From an uncultured Lachnospiraceae bacterium (GTDB lineage: Bacteria; Bacillota; Clostridia; Lachnospirales; Lachnospiraceae): a stretch of 64,000 bases of DNA. The stretch's first letter is position 1. Every line of letters starts with the position of its first letter. Positions 1 through 8,460 of this stretch are shown in pieces. Location of the stretch: positions 6,315-70,314 of the forward strand of contig CAJUQB010000012.1 in the NCBI GenBank assembly GCA_910588285.1, written 5' to 3'. The notes below the pieces were generated by a model. The model saw only the letters and a program-made list of their open reading frames with translations. It did no database searches and was not told the DNA's origin. Made by a program: the position numbers and the translations under genes.

Positions 1-1
1 C

Positions 2-562
2 AAACGCTATCGCCATTATTATGAGATGATTATGGATGATTTCAATGCAGTGCAGGGAGAATCCATTTTCAGCGGGCTCTTCCATGAGAACCATAAGGCG
101 GTGATCGATGAGCTCTTTGAGCGTCTGGCCCTTGACAATGAGAACAGCACCAGAGCTCTGGATGAATTTACGGATTACCGGACCTATATGGATTATGATA
201 TCCGCATTCTCCACAGCGACGACAGCTATTCCCTGTATTCCAAGGTCTGCGAGGAGAAGAGCGGCGGCGAGACTCAGACGCCCTTCTATGTGACAGTGGC
301 CGCGTCCTTTGTGCAGCTGTACCGGAATGGCATTGGAGGGGAGGCTGTGGGCCTTGTGATGTTTGACGAGGCCTTCAACAATATGGACGACGAGCGGATC
401 GGGGGCGTGCTGGAGTTCCTGCGGCGGCTGCCCTTACAGATCCTGATTGCGGCGCCCCCGGACAAGATCCAGTACATCAGCCCCTTTGTGGAGGAGACGC
501 TGCTGGTGATGACGGATGAGAGGGTCAGCTTTGTGGAGAGGTATTACAATGGCGCAGTATGA
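2..562 (+). CDS. jetC: Wadjet protein JetC, C-terminal fragment (partial)
   Basis: Only the last 186 codons are in the window; the frame is open from base 2 and the start lies upstream. The fragment is the distal ATPase half of an SMC/MukB-like protein: an ABC signature-like stretch (SGGETQTPFY) is followed by a Walker B and D-loop region (VMFDEAFNNMDDER) and a closing beta strand (LQILIAAPPDKI). In Wadjet (JetABCD/MksBEFG-like) systems JetC is the SMC motor that extrudes loops on circular plasmid DNA so that JetD can cut it. The identification rests on this ATPase tail plus the overlapping jetD gene. JetA and JetB would lie to the left of the window and cannot be checked. The Wadjet subtype cannot be decided from this piece. 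Confidence 0.82.
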   Translation, partial: KRYRHYYEMIMDDFNAVQGESIFSGLFHENHKAVIDELFERLALDNENSTRALDEFTDYRTYMDYDIRILHSDDSYSLYSKVCEEKSGGETQTPFYVTVAASFVQLYRNGIGGEAVGLVMFDEAFNNMDDERIGGVLEFLRRLPLQILIAAPPDKIQYISPFVEETLLVMTDERVSFVERYYNGAV

Positions 563-1766
563 TGCAGTGATTTTGAACGGGCTGCTGGATCGCTATGAGG
601 CCAGCCTTCTTTCCGTTGGAGAGAACCAGAGGAACATACACATTGATTTTCCGTTCCAAAAAAGCAGGCTTCCCGTCTATTTTAACGAGAGCTCTGCAGA
701 ATATGAGAAGATCCATGTGAGCATGAAGGCATTGGAGGATAGACAGCTGATCCGGATTCTGTGGAAGGGGAACCGGGAAGGGCATATCATTTCCAAGGTG
801 CGGCTGAATATGGAGCAGCTGGAGGAGGCCTACCGCTATGTGGGGCGGATGCCCAAGGGCGATATGGCTGCCAACAACAGCCGGATGCTGGAGGAGTATC
901 TGTCCGGGGATGTAACACCGGTCTGCCGGGCCTTTTTAGAATATCTGCGGGAACGGCTGATCCGGCACCAGTCTGTGAAGGAATTTATCCGGCTGGAGGA
1001 CATGGACCAGACAAGACAGCTTCTGGACACACTGCAGGCGATTGAAAGAAACCGGACTCAGCTGTATCTTCGGGAGTTTTCCATGGTTCATTTCCAGGAT
1101 TCCAAGGCCTTTGAGAAGCTGGAGGGCAGGATACTCCATGTGTTCCGAAGATTTTTGGAGGGAGCCGGGGAGATGGAGGCAGATGAGATTCTGGCGGAAT
1201 ACGGGATCTACTGCACCCCCAATTATGTGTATGTCAAGGGGAGGGCAGCGCTTGCCATTGGGGAGGAGCGGATCCACCTGTCTGCCTGGAAGCAGGGGAT
1301 TGGGATTTCCGGAGATGATATCGGAAGGCTCCGGTTGCTGGGTACGGACCGGATTAAAAAAGTGATTACCATTGAGAACCTGACCACCTTTTTCCGGTGG
1401 CAGGAGGAGGACAGCCTGATGGTGTACCTGGGCGGCTACCACAATGCGCTGCGCCGGAGCCTGCTGTCAGAGATTTATTCCTGCTGCCCCAGGGCATCCT
1501 ATTTTCATTTTGGGGATATTGATGCCGGAGGCTTTGAGATCTATCGGGATCTAAGGGAGAAAACAGGGATTCCCTTTGAGCGGTATCACATGGATCTTGA
1601 GACGCTTAAGAAATATGAAGGCTATGGCAGGCCTCTGACAGAGAATGACAAAAGGAGGCTTGAGCGGATGGCGGACAGAGAGGAGCTTCAGGAGGTGATT
1701 GCATATATGCTGGAGCATGGAGTGAAGCTGGAGCAGGAGTGTATCGGGCTTGCCCCTCTGGCTTAG
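549..1766 (+). CDS. jetD: Wadjet nuclease subunit JetD
   Basis: A 405-residue protein with the JetD layout: an N-terminal DUF3322-like DNA-binding half and a C-terminal DUF2220 Toprim-like nuclease half. Visible catalytic signatures are the acidic strand with ITIENLTTFF (conserved Glu) and the Toprim metal motif HFGDIDAGGFEIY (Asp-x-Asp). In characterised Wadjet systems JetD cleaves small closed circular DNA after JetABC loop extrusion. The start at 549 is chosen because GGAGAGG lies just upstream and the gene then overlaps the end of jetC by 14 bases; a longer in-frame start at 516 has no ribosome site. The length is normal for the family and no frameshift is seen, so the nuclease subunit looks intact. 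Confidence 0.88.
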   Translation: MAQYDAVILNGLLDRYEASLLSVGENQRNIHIDFPFQKSRLPVYFNESSAEYEKIHVSMKALEDRQLIRILWKGNREGHIISKVRLNMEQLEEAYRYVGRMPKGDMAANNSRMLEEYLSGDVTPVCRAFLEYLRERLIRHQSVKEFIRLEDMDQTRQLLDTLQAIERNRTQLYLREFSMVHFQDSKAFEKLEGRILHVFRRFLEGAGEMEADEILAEYGIYCTPNYVYVKGRAALAIGEERIHLSAWKQGIGISGDDIGRLRLLGTDRIKKVITIENLTTFFRWQEEDSLMVYLGGYHNALRRSLLSEIYSCCPRASYFHFGDIDAGGFEIYRDLREKTGIPFERYHMDLETLKKYEGYGRPLTENDKRRLERMADREELQEVIAYMLEHGVKLEQECIGLAPLA

Positions 1767-1800
1767 ACGAATTAATTATAAAAGAAAGGAGCAATACATT

Positions 1801-2235
1801 ATGGGATTTGCAATGCGGATGCAGATGAACGAGGAGATTATCAAGAAGCAGTCCTTCCGGAATTTGTATATCAATGGCGCCAAAAACGGCTTTGAATTCG
1901 ATGTGCAGCTGGCCTACTACAGGGGGCATTTTCTGTCGGACATCGACCTTCTGGAGGTGTATGTGGACGGGGAGAAGCTGCCAACGGAGGCAGTGACCTT
2001 TGAGCTGAACGGCAAGGAGATGCCGGTGTACAAGCTGAGCCATGCCGTGACGGAGTTCTGGAGCCAGGTGGCGCCTGCCAGGATCAGGGCCGTCAAAAAA
2101 GGCGGCCTTTCGGCCGGGGAGCATGAGCTGGAGCTTAAGCTGATGCTGCGGGTGCCCTATATGCAGATTGGGCCAGGGCATACGTTTATGCCCCTGGACA
2201 GCGGCGACAAGGTGACTGTGACAGTGGCGGATTAG
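1801..2235 (+). CDS. C-glycoside deglycosidase beta-subunit-like protein (DUF6379/CGDB)
   Basis: 144 residues, all-beta in character, matching the small beta subunit of bacterial C-glycoside deglycosidases (the DfgB/DgpC type). Recognisable family features are FDVQLAYYRGHFLSDID near residues 36-52, the VDGEKLP turn, the central WSQ aromatic, and GGLSAGEHELELKLMLRVPY before the C-terminus. These beta subunits pair with a TIM-barrel alpha subunit and help form the active site that breaks the C-C bond between sugar and flavonoid in 3-oxo-C-glycosides. The start at 1801 follows AAAGGAG at normal spacing. It lies 34 bases after jetD and 23 bases before the alpha-like gene. Function on a real C-glycoside is inferred, not shown; no sugar 3-oxidase gene is nearby. 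Confidence 0.72.
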   Translation: MGFAMRMQMNEEIIKKQSFRNLYINGAKNGFEFDVQLAYYRGHFLSDIDLLEVYVDGEKLPTEAVTFELNGKEMPVYKLSHAVTEFWSQVAPARIRAVKKGGLSAGEHELELKLMLRVPYMQIGPGHTFMPLDSGDKVTVTVAD

Positions 2236-2258
2236 GGTGCGGAAAGAGAGGGATTGAG

Positions 2259-3242
2259 ATGAGTAAGATCAAATTAGGCGCAACGCTGTTTTGTTACGGG
2301 ACAGAATATGCAAGGTATCAGTATGATTTCGAGGAATGCGTCAAGCAGGCCGCCCTGGCCGGGGCCGAGGGCTACGAGATTGTGGGGACACAGATGATGC
2401 CCTCCTACCCCAATGTCAGCGATGAATTCCTGGGGCTGGTAAAGCGGCTGAAGGATACCTATGGCATCGGCCCGGTGGGATATGGGGCCAACAATGACAA
2501 GGGGATGCGGCCGGACCGGAATCTGACGGACGACGAGATGCTGGCAGATGCCATCCTGGATCTGAAGGCAGCCAACCGTCTGGGCTGTAAGGTGATGCGT
2601 GCCCAGTGTATGCTCTCACCGGCAGCCTTTGAGCGGCTGGCCCCTTATGCTGAGCTTTTTGATGTGAAGGTGGGGATTGAGATCCACAATCCGGAGACGC
2701 CCATGTCCCCCCTGATGCAGGAATACCTCAAGGTAATCCGGCGGACCGGCTCCAAATACCTTGGCTTTGTGCCGGATTTCGGCTGCTTTGCCGTGGCTCC
2801 CAACAAGCCAAAATGGGACAGGGCCCTGGCTCTTGGGGTGAAGGAGGAGCACCTTCAGATGGCTGCGGATATGCGGTATGCAGGAAGGCCCATTGAGGAG
2901 GCCCAGGAGAAGCTCCTGGCGGCCGGGGCGCACCCTGCCATTATGGAGGCGCTGCAGGGCATGTACGGCTTTGTGCAGTTTCGGCCTAAGGAGGCGCTTT
3001 CGGGGCTTTTGGAGGAGCTTTCGGAGATCCTGCCCTACTGCTTTGAGATGCATGGGAAGTTCCACTACTTAAGCGAGGACTGCGTAGAGCCCAGCATTCC
3101 CTATCCGGAGATCCTGGAATTTTTAAAGGGCACGGATTTTGACGGTTATCTGATCAGTGAGTATGAGGATGAGATGTACTGCGGAGGCACCTTGTTTACC
3201 CAGAGACACCTTGAGATGGAGCGGAGGATTCTGGGCAGGTAG
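2259..3242 (+). CDS. TIM-barrel sugar isomerase-like protein, putative C-glycoside deglycosidase alpha subunit
   Basis: 327 residues of the xylose-isomerase-like TIM-barrel superfamily (AP endonuclease 2 fold). Candidate metal ligands sit at the usual strand ends: Glu141 in GIEIHNPETP, Asp173 in VPDFGCFA, His265/His269 in EMHGKFHY and Glu301 in ISEYEDE. The C-glycoside deglycosidase alpha subunits (DfgA/DgpB) have this fold, this length and a neighbouring beta subunit, as here. The predicted reaction is metal-assisted beta-elimination from a 3-oxo-C-glycoside. A generic sugar phosphate isomerase/epimerase is the alternative, but the adjacent CGDB-like gene argues for the deglycosidase family. 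The start has a GA-rich ribosome site and nothing is broken. Confidence 0.72.
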   Translation: MSKIKLGATLFCYGTEYARYQYDFEECVKQAALAGAEGYEIVGTQMMPSYPNVSDEFLGLVKRLKDTYGIGPVGYGANNDKGMRPDRNLTDDEMLADAILDLKAANRLGCKVMRAQCMLSPAAFERLAPYAELFDVKVGIEIHNPETPMSPLMQEYLKVIRRTGSKYLGFVPDFGCFAVAPNKPKWDRALALGVKEEHLQMAADMRYAGRPIEEAQEKLLAAGAHPAIMEALQGMYGFVQFRPKEALSGLLEELSEILPYCFEMHGKFHYLSEDCVEPSIPYPEILEFLKGTDFDGYLISEYEDEMYCGGTLFTQRHLEMERRILGR

Positions 3243-3326
3243 GCCTGACACGGCAGCCGGTTTCCCAGCAGGAATGGCTGCCCAGCCAGCTGATGGAAGA
3301 AACAATGGAAAGGAAGGAATCAAAAC

Positions 3327-4160
3327 ATGGCTTTTATTCAAATGAGTATCTTATCACAGAAATTAATGCGTACCGTACCGGTCAATGTCGTACTTCCGGT
3401 GGATAAAATGGTATTTCCGGGATTGCCGGCGCGCAAGGAGCGGCCCTATAAGACCCTGTACCTTTTGCATGGCGTGCTTGGAAGCCATATTGACTGGGGC
3501 ACCGGTTCCAGGATCCAGCGGTATGCGGAGGAAAATGATCTGGCAGTGGTAATGCCTGCCGGGGAGAATGCATTTTATGTAGACCACCCCAAGAGCAACA
3601 ATTTCTATGGAGAATTTATCGGGGAGGAGCTGGTGGAGCTTACCCGGAAAATGTTCCCCCTGTCCCATAGGCGGGAGGATACCTTCATTGGCGGCCTGTC
3701 CATGGGAGGCTACGGAGCGCTGCGCAATGGCCTGAAATACAGCGATACCTTTGGGTACATTGTGTCATTGTCCGGCGCCTTTGTCCTGGAGGGGATCGAG
3801 GAGCGCACCAATGATACGCCCTTTTTCATCGAAAGCAGAGATTACGCCGAGGCCTGCTTCGGGGATCTTGCCACCATCCATGAGAGCGATAAGGATCCCA
3901 AATTCCTGATCCGCAGCCTAAAGCAGCAGGGGAAGGAGATCCCCGGAATCTATATGGCCTGCGGCCAGGACGACAGCCTCCTTGGGGCCAATCAGGACAT
4001 GGCGGAGTATCTGAAGGCCCATGGCGCCCAGGTGAGCTTTGTGGTAGGGCCGGGGGCCCATGAGTGGGATTTCTGGGACACCTATATCAAGAAGGGGATC
4101 GAATGGCTGCCCACTGAGGAGAACGGGCTGGGAGTCAACAGCGGGAATGTAGGGATTTAG
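3327..4160 (+). CDS. alpha/beta-hydrolase esterase (esterase D/tributyrin esterase family)
   Basis: 277 residues with an alpha/beta-hydrolase fold of the esterase D (putative esterase) family. The oxyanion region YLLHGVLGSHIDW comes near residue 45, the nucleophile elbow GLSMGGYG gives the catalytic Ser, and candidates for the acid and base are the Asp in ACGQDDSLL and the His in GPGAHEWDFWD. There is no signal peptide, so it is cytoplasmic. Members cleave short acyl esters or decorate and strip acetyl or feruloyl groups from plant material. Its place 84 bases after the deglycosidase-like pair suggests a shared catabolic role on plant-derived compounds, but that is only inference. AAGGAAGG precedes the ATG, and a clear terminator follows. 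Confidence 0.78.
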   Translation: MAFIQMSILSQKLMRTVPVNVVLPVDKMVFPGLPARKERPYKTLYLLHGVLGSHIDWGTGSRIQRYAEENDLAVVMPAGENAFYVDHPKSNNFYGEFIGEELVELTRKMFPLSHRREDTFIGGLSMGGYGALRNGLKYSDTFGYIVSLSGAFVLEGIEERTNDTPFFIESRDYAEACFGDLATIHESDKDPKFLIRSLKQQGKEIPGIYMACGQDDSLLGANQDMAEYLKAHGAQVSFVVGPGAHEWDFWDTYIKKGIEWLPTEENGLGVNSGNVGI

Positions 4161-4257
4161 TACAGCTTGAGCTGGCAATTATAAAACAAATTCAGGCTTC
4201 CCCTGAAATGGCAGGAGAGAATATTTTAACAAAATATATTTCAGGAGAAGCGGAGTC

Positions 4258-4296
4258 ATACAATCTTCAGTAACAGCTGGAGATTGTATTTTTTTG
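4258..4296 (+). terminator. Rho-independent terminator after the esterase gene
   Basis: A 13-pair stem (left arm 4258-4270, right arm 4277-4289, one G-U pair) with a six-base loop runs straight into seven T residues. It closes the esterase transcript and separates it from the two-component operon. A 17-base AT palindrome at 4221-4237 lies just before it. Confidence 0.85.
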
Positions 4297-4314
4297 CAGC
4301 ATCTTCCATCTATC

Positions 4315-4346
4315 TTCATACGGAATTCATACGGATATGCTATACT
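4315..4346 (+). promoter_or_regulatory. Promoter of the two-component operon with an 11-base direct repeat
   Basis: The decamer TTCATACGGA occurs at 4315-4324 and again at 4326-4335, an 11-base period, and is followed by an extended -10 element TGCTATACT at 4338-4346. There is no good -35 box. OmpR/PhoB-type regulators bind head-to-tail repeats with about this period in place of a -35 box, so this looks like an activator site, perhaps for the regulator encoded just downstream. The repeat and -10 are seen; autoregulation is inferred. Confidence 0.6.
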
Positions 4347-4379
4347 TTATTCCAGAGACAGAGAAAGGCGGAAAACACC

Positions 4380-5039
4380 ATGGAGATTTTATTTTTGGAG
4401 GATGAGCTTACCATCCGGGAGGTTTTGACGGAATACATGAAAATGCAGGACTATGAGGTTACCTGCGCCGGGGACGGGGAGGAGGCCCTGGAGCTATTAC
4501 AGAAGCAGCATTTTGACATGGCAGTTCTGGACATTATGGTTCCCAAGGTCAGCGGCCTTGAGGTGCTCTCCTTTATCAAGGAACACAGGCCCCGGACAGC
4601 CACCATTATGCTGACGGCCCTGGATGATGAGAAGACCCAGGTACAGGCCTTTAATCTCTATGCCGACGATTATGTCATCAAGCCGGTGTCCCCCATTATC
4701 CTGCTGAAACGGATGGAAACCATCCTGCGGCGGGTCAAGCGCACAGAGGCGGAGGCGGAGCAGGGGCTGGTGATCCACGGGGAATCCTACCAGGCCTTTT
4801 ATGACGGCGTGCCTCTGGAGCTGACCTTAAGTGAATTCCTGCTGCTGCAGGTGCTGGAGGGGGAGCCCAGGCGGGCCTTTACTAGAGAGCAGCTGATTCT
4901 TAAGATTTTTAATGAGGATTATGTGGGCAATGACAGAATTATTGATGCTCATGTGAAAAATCTTAGGAAAAAGCTTCCGGGAAATTATATCAAAACAGTA
5001 ATCGGGGTTGGCTATCAATTTCAGAAGGGAGAGGAATGA
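4380..5039 (+). CDS. OmpR-family response regulator
   Basis: 219 residues: receiver domain (about 1-115) with acidic pocket LEDE, phospho-acceptor Asp51 in AVLDIMVPKVSG, a Thr in MLTAL and Lys in DDYVIKPV, then a winged-helix DNA-binding domain (about 130-219) ending in the standard VIGVGYQF hairpin. It should be phosphorylated by the kinase encoded next and act as a transcription factor. The start at 4380 follows a weak AAAGGCGG site; the open frame extends upstream to 4284 but that stretch contains the promoter. Its stop overlaps the kinase start (ATGA-type coupling). The nearest target is the ABC transporter in the same operon. Confidence 0.93.
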   Translation: MEILFLEDELTIREVLTEYMKMQDYEVTCAGDGEEALELLQKQHFDMAVLDIMVPKVSGLEVLSFIKEHRPRTATIMLTALDDEKTQVQAFNLYADDYVIKPVSPIILLKRMETILRRVKRTEAEAEQGLVIHGESYQAFYDGVPLELTLSEFLLLQVLEGEPRRAFTREQLILKIFNEDYVGNDRIIDAHVKNLRKKLPGNYIKTVIGVGYQFQKGEE

Positions 5040-6643
5040 TGGGATTATCAAAAAAAACATTTCTTTACAGTATAATCCTGGCTTCCATTATGGTGGCCCT
5101 GGTGGTGGGGTATTTTGTGGCTATGCTGCCCTCCCTGTATGTGGATTATGTGATGAAGGAGAATCTGGATTCCGTGGTGGAGATCCAGCAGGCCTACATG
5201 GCAGAGAAAAGCTTTGATTCCGTAGCTGTCCGGAACCCAACCTCGGTATATACCCTGGAGGTGCCCAACCAGGGCTCCTTTCTGTATGTGACCGGTACTT
5301 TTTTTCAGATGACGATAGAGGTAAAGGATCAGGAGCTTAGGGAGCTGTTGGATCAGATTCGGGCAGGCCTGGACCTGATGGACGGGGGAGAGGAGGTTCA
5401 GGATGCCCTCCGGCGGGAGGAGGGCGCAAGGCTGTGGGAGAAGCTCAGTGAGAAGCTGATAGCGGAGAATTTGTGGAAGGATACGGCTCCCATTGCCGTC
5501 CAGGTGGAGGAAAGGGGGCAGCAGGGGGCTTTTGCAGGGGAATATGAGAAAATCCACTGGATCTCGGAGGAGCTCATGGTATATGAGGGAGGGATATCGG
5601 ACGAAAATTACGGCTACATCACATACGTGGCCATGTCCCGCGGAAGGGATGGGCTTGTTGTCACCGTCATGCCCACCATGACGCCCCGGATGGATGAGAT
5701 TACGCCGGTGGTAATGGGGAGCCTGCCTATGATTGTGGCAGTGGTATTTCTGATGATCCTGGTTTCCTCCCGGTTTTTTGCCAAAAGGATTGTAGATCCA
5801 GTGATCCGCCTGGCGGGATATGCAAAGAGCGCCAGTCTGGCGGAGCATTTTGAAATAGCACCCTTTGAAACAAACAGCAGGGATGAGATCGGGGAATTGA
5901 GCAGGGAGATTTCCCAATTGTATGAAAAGCTTTCGGACAGCTATCGGAGGCTGGAGGAGAAAAACCAGGCCCTGAAGGAGGAAAACGTAAGGCAGGAGGT
6001 GTTCCTGCGGGCATCGGCCCATCAGCTGAAAACCCCCATTTCGGCAGCCCTTCTGCTGGTGGCAGGAATGACGGATCAGATAGGGAAATACAAGGACACC
6101 CAAAAATACCTTCCCAAGGTAAAGGAGCAGCTGTTGTCCATGAAACGGACAGTGGAGGATATTCTGTACCTGAATTACCATGTGGATCAGATGGAGCAGG
6201 AGGAGGTGGCAGTGGAACAGCTGGCCCAGGAGCTGGCTGCAGCCTATGCCCCCCAGATTGAGGAAAAGCAGCTGACCGTTGCCATCCAGGGCAGGGGCAT
6301 TGTGGTAAGCGACCGGGAGCTTTTGAAAAAAATCCTGGATAACCTGTTCTCCAATGCCGTCCAGTATACGCCGGTGGGAAAGCAGATTGAGGTGACTGTG
6401 AGCCAGAGGGAATGCAGGATCAAGAACAGCGGGGCGGCCATTGGGGAGGAGCTTCTGCCCAATATCTTTGAACCCTTTGTCACCAGCCAGGCAAGCGGCA
6501 GCGGAAAGGGACTGGGGCTGTATGTGGCAGCCTATTACAGCCGGGCGGCCGGGTACAGGCTTACCCTGGAGAACCAGGAGGACGGCGTCCTGGCAAGGCT
6601 TTGGTTTGCAGAGAAAATGAGAGAGCAGAAAGAGAGGGAGTAA
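5036..6643 (+). CDS. Membrane sensor histidine kinase
   Basis: 535 residues. A first membrane helix (about 8-30), an extracellular sensor of about 190 residues, a second helix (about 226-246), a HAMP region, a HisKA dimerisation helix with His329 in SAHQLKTPIS, and a HATPase_c domain (N box DNLFSNAVQYTP, G boxes around GSGKGLGLYV). It would sense an envelope or extracellular signal and phosphorylate the response regulator upstream. Two ATG codons in a row (5036, 5039) fit the same ribosome site, AGAAGGGAGAGG. The sensor domain is large and I do not recognise it. The operon with an ABC-2 transporter resembles detoxification or peptide-sensing systems of Bacillota; the signal is unknown. Confidence 0.92.
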   Translation: MMGLSKKTFLYSIILASIMVALVVGYFVAMLPSLYVDYVMKENLDSVVEIQQAYMAEKSFDSVAVRNPTSVYTLEVPNQGSFLYVTGTFFQMTIEVKDQELRELLDQIRAGLDLMDGGEEVQDALRREEGARLWEKLSEKLIAENLWKDTAPIAVQVEERGQQGAFAGEYEKIHWISEELMVYEGGISDENYGYITYVAMSRGRDGLVVTVMPTMTPRMDEITPVVMGSLPMIVAVVFLMILVSSRFFAKRIVDPVIRLAGYAKSASLAEHFEIAPFETNSRDEIGELSREISQLYEKLSDSYRRLEEKNQALKEENVRQEVFLRASAHQLKTPISAALLLVAGMTDQIGKYKDTQKYLPKVKEQLLSMKRTVEDILYLNYHVDQMEQEEVAVEQLAQELAAAYAPQIEEKQLTVAIQGRGIVVSDRELLKKILDNLFSNAVQYTPVGKQIEVTVSQRECRIKNSGAAIGEELLPNIFEPFVTSQASGSGKGLGLYVAAYYSRAAGYRLTLENQEDGVLARLWFAEKMREQKERE

Positions 6644-6644
6644 T

Positions 6645-7526
6645 ATGCTGCTGACAGTGAAACAGATGCAGGTGAATTATGGAAGCCAGAGGGCTCTGGA
6701 CATTACCAGGCCCATTGTATTTGGCGAGGGGGAACGGATCGGTGTCATTGGCTCCAATGGGGCAGGAAAAAGCACCCTGGTCAAGGCACTCCTGGGGCTG
6801 GTCCCTTATCAGGGGAGCGTGGTCACACAGCTTAAGAAAGAAGACATGGCGGTGCATATGCAATATAATGAGTATGCCCAGACCATGGCGGTAAAGCACA
6901 TCATGGAAATGCTTTTGAACACCAGGATCAGGGAAAACAGGGAGCTTTTGGATTTGATTGCCTTTTTTGGATTTGAGGGCTGCCTGAATAAGCGGTATCG
7001 GGCTCTGTCCGGCGGGGAGAAGCAGAAATTTACCATTATTCTGGTGATGATGCAGAAGGCCAGGCTGACCATTTATGATGAGGTCACCTCCGGGCTGGAC
7101 TTTGAAACACGCCAAAGGCTGATGGAAAGGCTGGTGAAATGGTATCAGGACAAGGAGGATACGCTGCTGGTGATTTCCCATTACTATGATGAGCTGGAGC
7201 ATCTGGCCGACAAGCTTCTGGTGCTGGATCAGGGCAGGGTGGTTGCCTATGGCGGGAAGGATGAGCTGTTCCATACCTACTGCGGGAGGGTGATCTATGT
7301 CATAGACAACCAGGAGGCAAACAGAAAGATAGCCGCGGGATTTCGTCTGATCAAAGCCCCGGAGCATCTCCTTGCCATATCGGCAGGGAGCAGGGAGGAG
7401 GAGGAAAAAATCACTTCCGTTTTGTTGAACAATGACGTGAATTTTAAGAGGAGCCATTCGGATATGGAAATTATGTTTATGAACGCCAAGGAGCGGTTTT
7501 ATCAGGAACAGGAGGGACAGTTATGA
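6645..7526 (+). CDS. ABC transporter ATP-binding protein (ABC-2 type)
   Basis: 293 residues with a full nucleotide-binding domain: Walker A GSNGAGKST near residue 36, signature LSGGEKQ, Walker B LTIYDEVTSGLD and the switch His in VISHYYDE. The last 90 residues form an extension seen in ATPases paired with ABC-2 permeases. It powers transport by the membrane protein encoded next, with which it shares a four-base ATGA overlap. It starts two bases after the kinase stop, so all four genes 4380-8305 form one operon, presumably switched by the regulator. The substrate (antimicrobial, peptide or lipid) cannot be told from sequence. Confidence 0.9.
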   Translation: MLLTVKQMQVNYGSQRALDITRPIVFGEGERIGVIGSNGAGKSTLVKALLGLVPYQGSVVTQLKKEDMAVHMQYNEYAQTMAVKHIMEMLLNTRIRENRELLDLIAFFGFEGCLNKRYRALSGGEKQKFTIILVMMQKARLTIYDEVTSGLDFETRQRLMERLVKWYQDKEDTLLVISHYYDELEHLADKLLVLDQGRVVAYGGKDELFHTYCGRVIYVIDNQEANRKIAAGFRLIKAPEHLLAISAGSREEEEKITSVLLNNDVNFKRSHSDMEIMFMNAKERFYQEQEGQL

Positions 7527-8305
7527 AGAAGAGCAGTGGGAAGAGATGCAATTGCAGGATGGTTTTTTATGAGCTGCGGAATATCAATGGCAATCTGATG
7601 CCCCATTTTTTCGGAATTATATTTCCGAATATCATGTGTTTCCTGCTGTCCCAAACAGTGATCAGCCAGGTCCCGGAGGCCGCCCGGGAAACAGCGAATA
7701 CATCGCTTATGCTGTCTTTGAGCCTGGTGATCCCCATGTCCATTATGTTCCTGGGATACGGCGCTCTGTATGCCCAGGAGGTGGAGCGGGAGATCCCTCT
7801 TAGGATGCGCCTGTTTGGGTATGGGGTGGGGGCAGAGGTCCTGGCAAAGGTCATTGCCCATTTGATTTTCATGACCTTTGCCCTTACTGTGTATGGCCTG
7901 TTTCAGGGGCTGGTGATGGATATGAAAAGGCCCACAGTCCAAGCGTTTCTTGGCTGGATTCTCTCCCTGTACCTGATCGGGGGTGTCTGCCTGGTGCTGG
8001 CCCACGGGATTGCCGGGATTTGCCGGAAGTTCAGCCTGACCTTTGGGATTGATATGATCCTGTATTTTATGATCATGATCCTGACGGGAATGATGGGAAT
8101 CAAAACAGACCAGCTGCCCAAGGGGCTGCAGAAATGTGCGGCGCTGCTGCCTATGACCCATATCAGCAACGATTATGTGGATTTCTGGCTGGGAGGGAGC
8201 TATCGTTTCATGCCCTTGCTCCAGTCCTTCCTCTTCCTGGGAGCAGCAGCCGGGATTGTGCTGCTGATTTCCAATCATACCAGCCGCAGGCAGAATCGGG
8301 TGTAA
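7523..8305 (+). CDS. ABC-2 type transporter permease
   Basis: 260 residues with about six hydrophobic helices, beginning after a short basic N-terminus; the pattern fits an ABC-2 permease that pairs with the ATPase upstream. Helices can be seen around FFGIIFPNIMCFLLSQ, LSLVIPMSIMFLGYG, HLIFMTFALTVYG, LSLYLIGGVCLVLAHG, DMILYFMIMILTGMMG and LLQSFLFLGAAAGIVLL. It overlaps the ATPase stop by four bases, so translation is coupled. It is the last gene of the two-component/ABC operon; a 13-pair inverted repeat follows its stop. The substrate is unknown. Confidence 0.83.
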   Translation: MKKSSGKRCNCRMVFYELRNINGNLMPHFFGIIFPNIMCFLLSQTVISQVPEAARETANTSLMLSLSLVIPMSIMFLGYGALYAQEVEREIPLRMRLFGYGVGAEVLAKVIAHLIFMTFALTVYGLFQGLVMDMKRPTVQAFLGWILSLYLIGGVCLVLAHGIAGICRKFSLTFGIDMILYFMIMILTGMMGIKTDQLPKGLQKCAALLPMTHISNDYVDFWLGGSYRFMPLLQSFLFLGAAAGIVLLISNHTSRRQNRV

Positions 8306-8310
8306 AAGGG

Positions 8311-8347
8311 AGCTGCTGTACGCAGATTTTGTGCGCGTACAGCAGCT
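8311..8347 (+). terminator. Strong dyad after the ABC operon, possible terminator
   Basis: Two perfect 13-base arms (8311-8323 and 8335-8347) around an 11-base loop, five bases after the permease stop. There is no T-run after the stem, so intrinsic termination is uncertain; it could be a processing or mRNA-end-protecting hairpin. Confidence 0.45.
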
Positions 8348-8391
8348 GCATATATGGGTGGTGAATTCAGACTTAAAAATGAGAAAACTAT

Positions 8392-8420
8392 TTGTCAGAA
8401 GACATGAGGTATGATATATT
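8392..8420 (+). promoter_or_regulatory. Sigma-A-type promoter for the DUF362 gene
   Basis: TTGTCA (8392-8397) and TATATT (8415-8420) are separated by exactly 17 bases, 41 bases before the coding start. Confidence 0.65.
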
Positions 8421-8460
8421 TAATATACTACAGACAAATCGTTCAGAAGGGAGCAACAAA

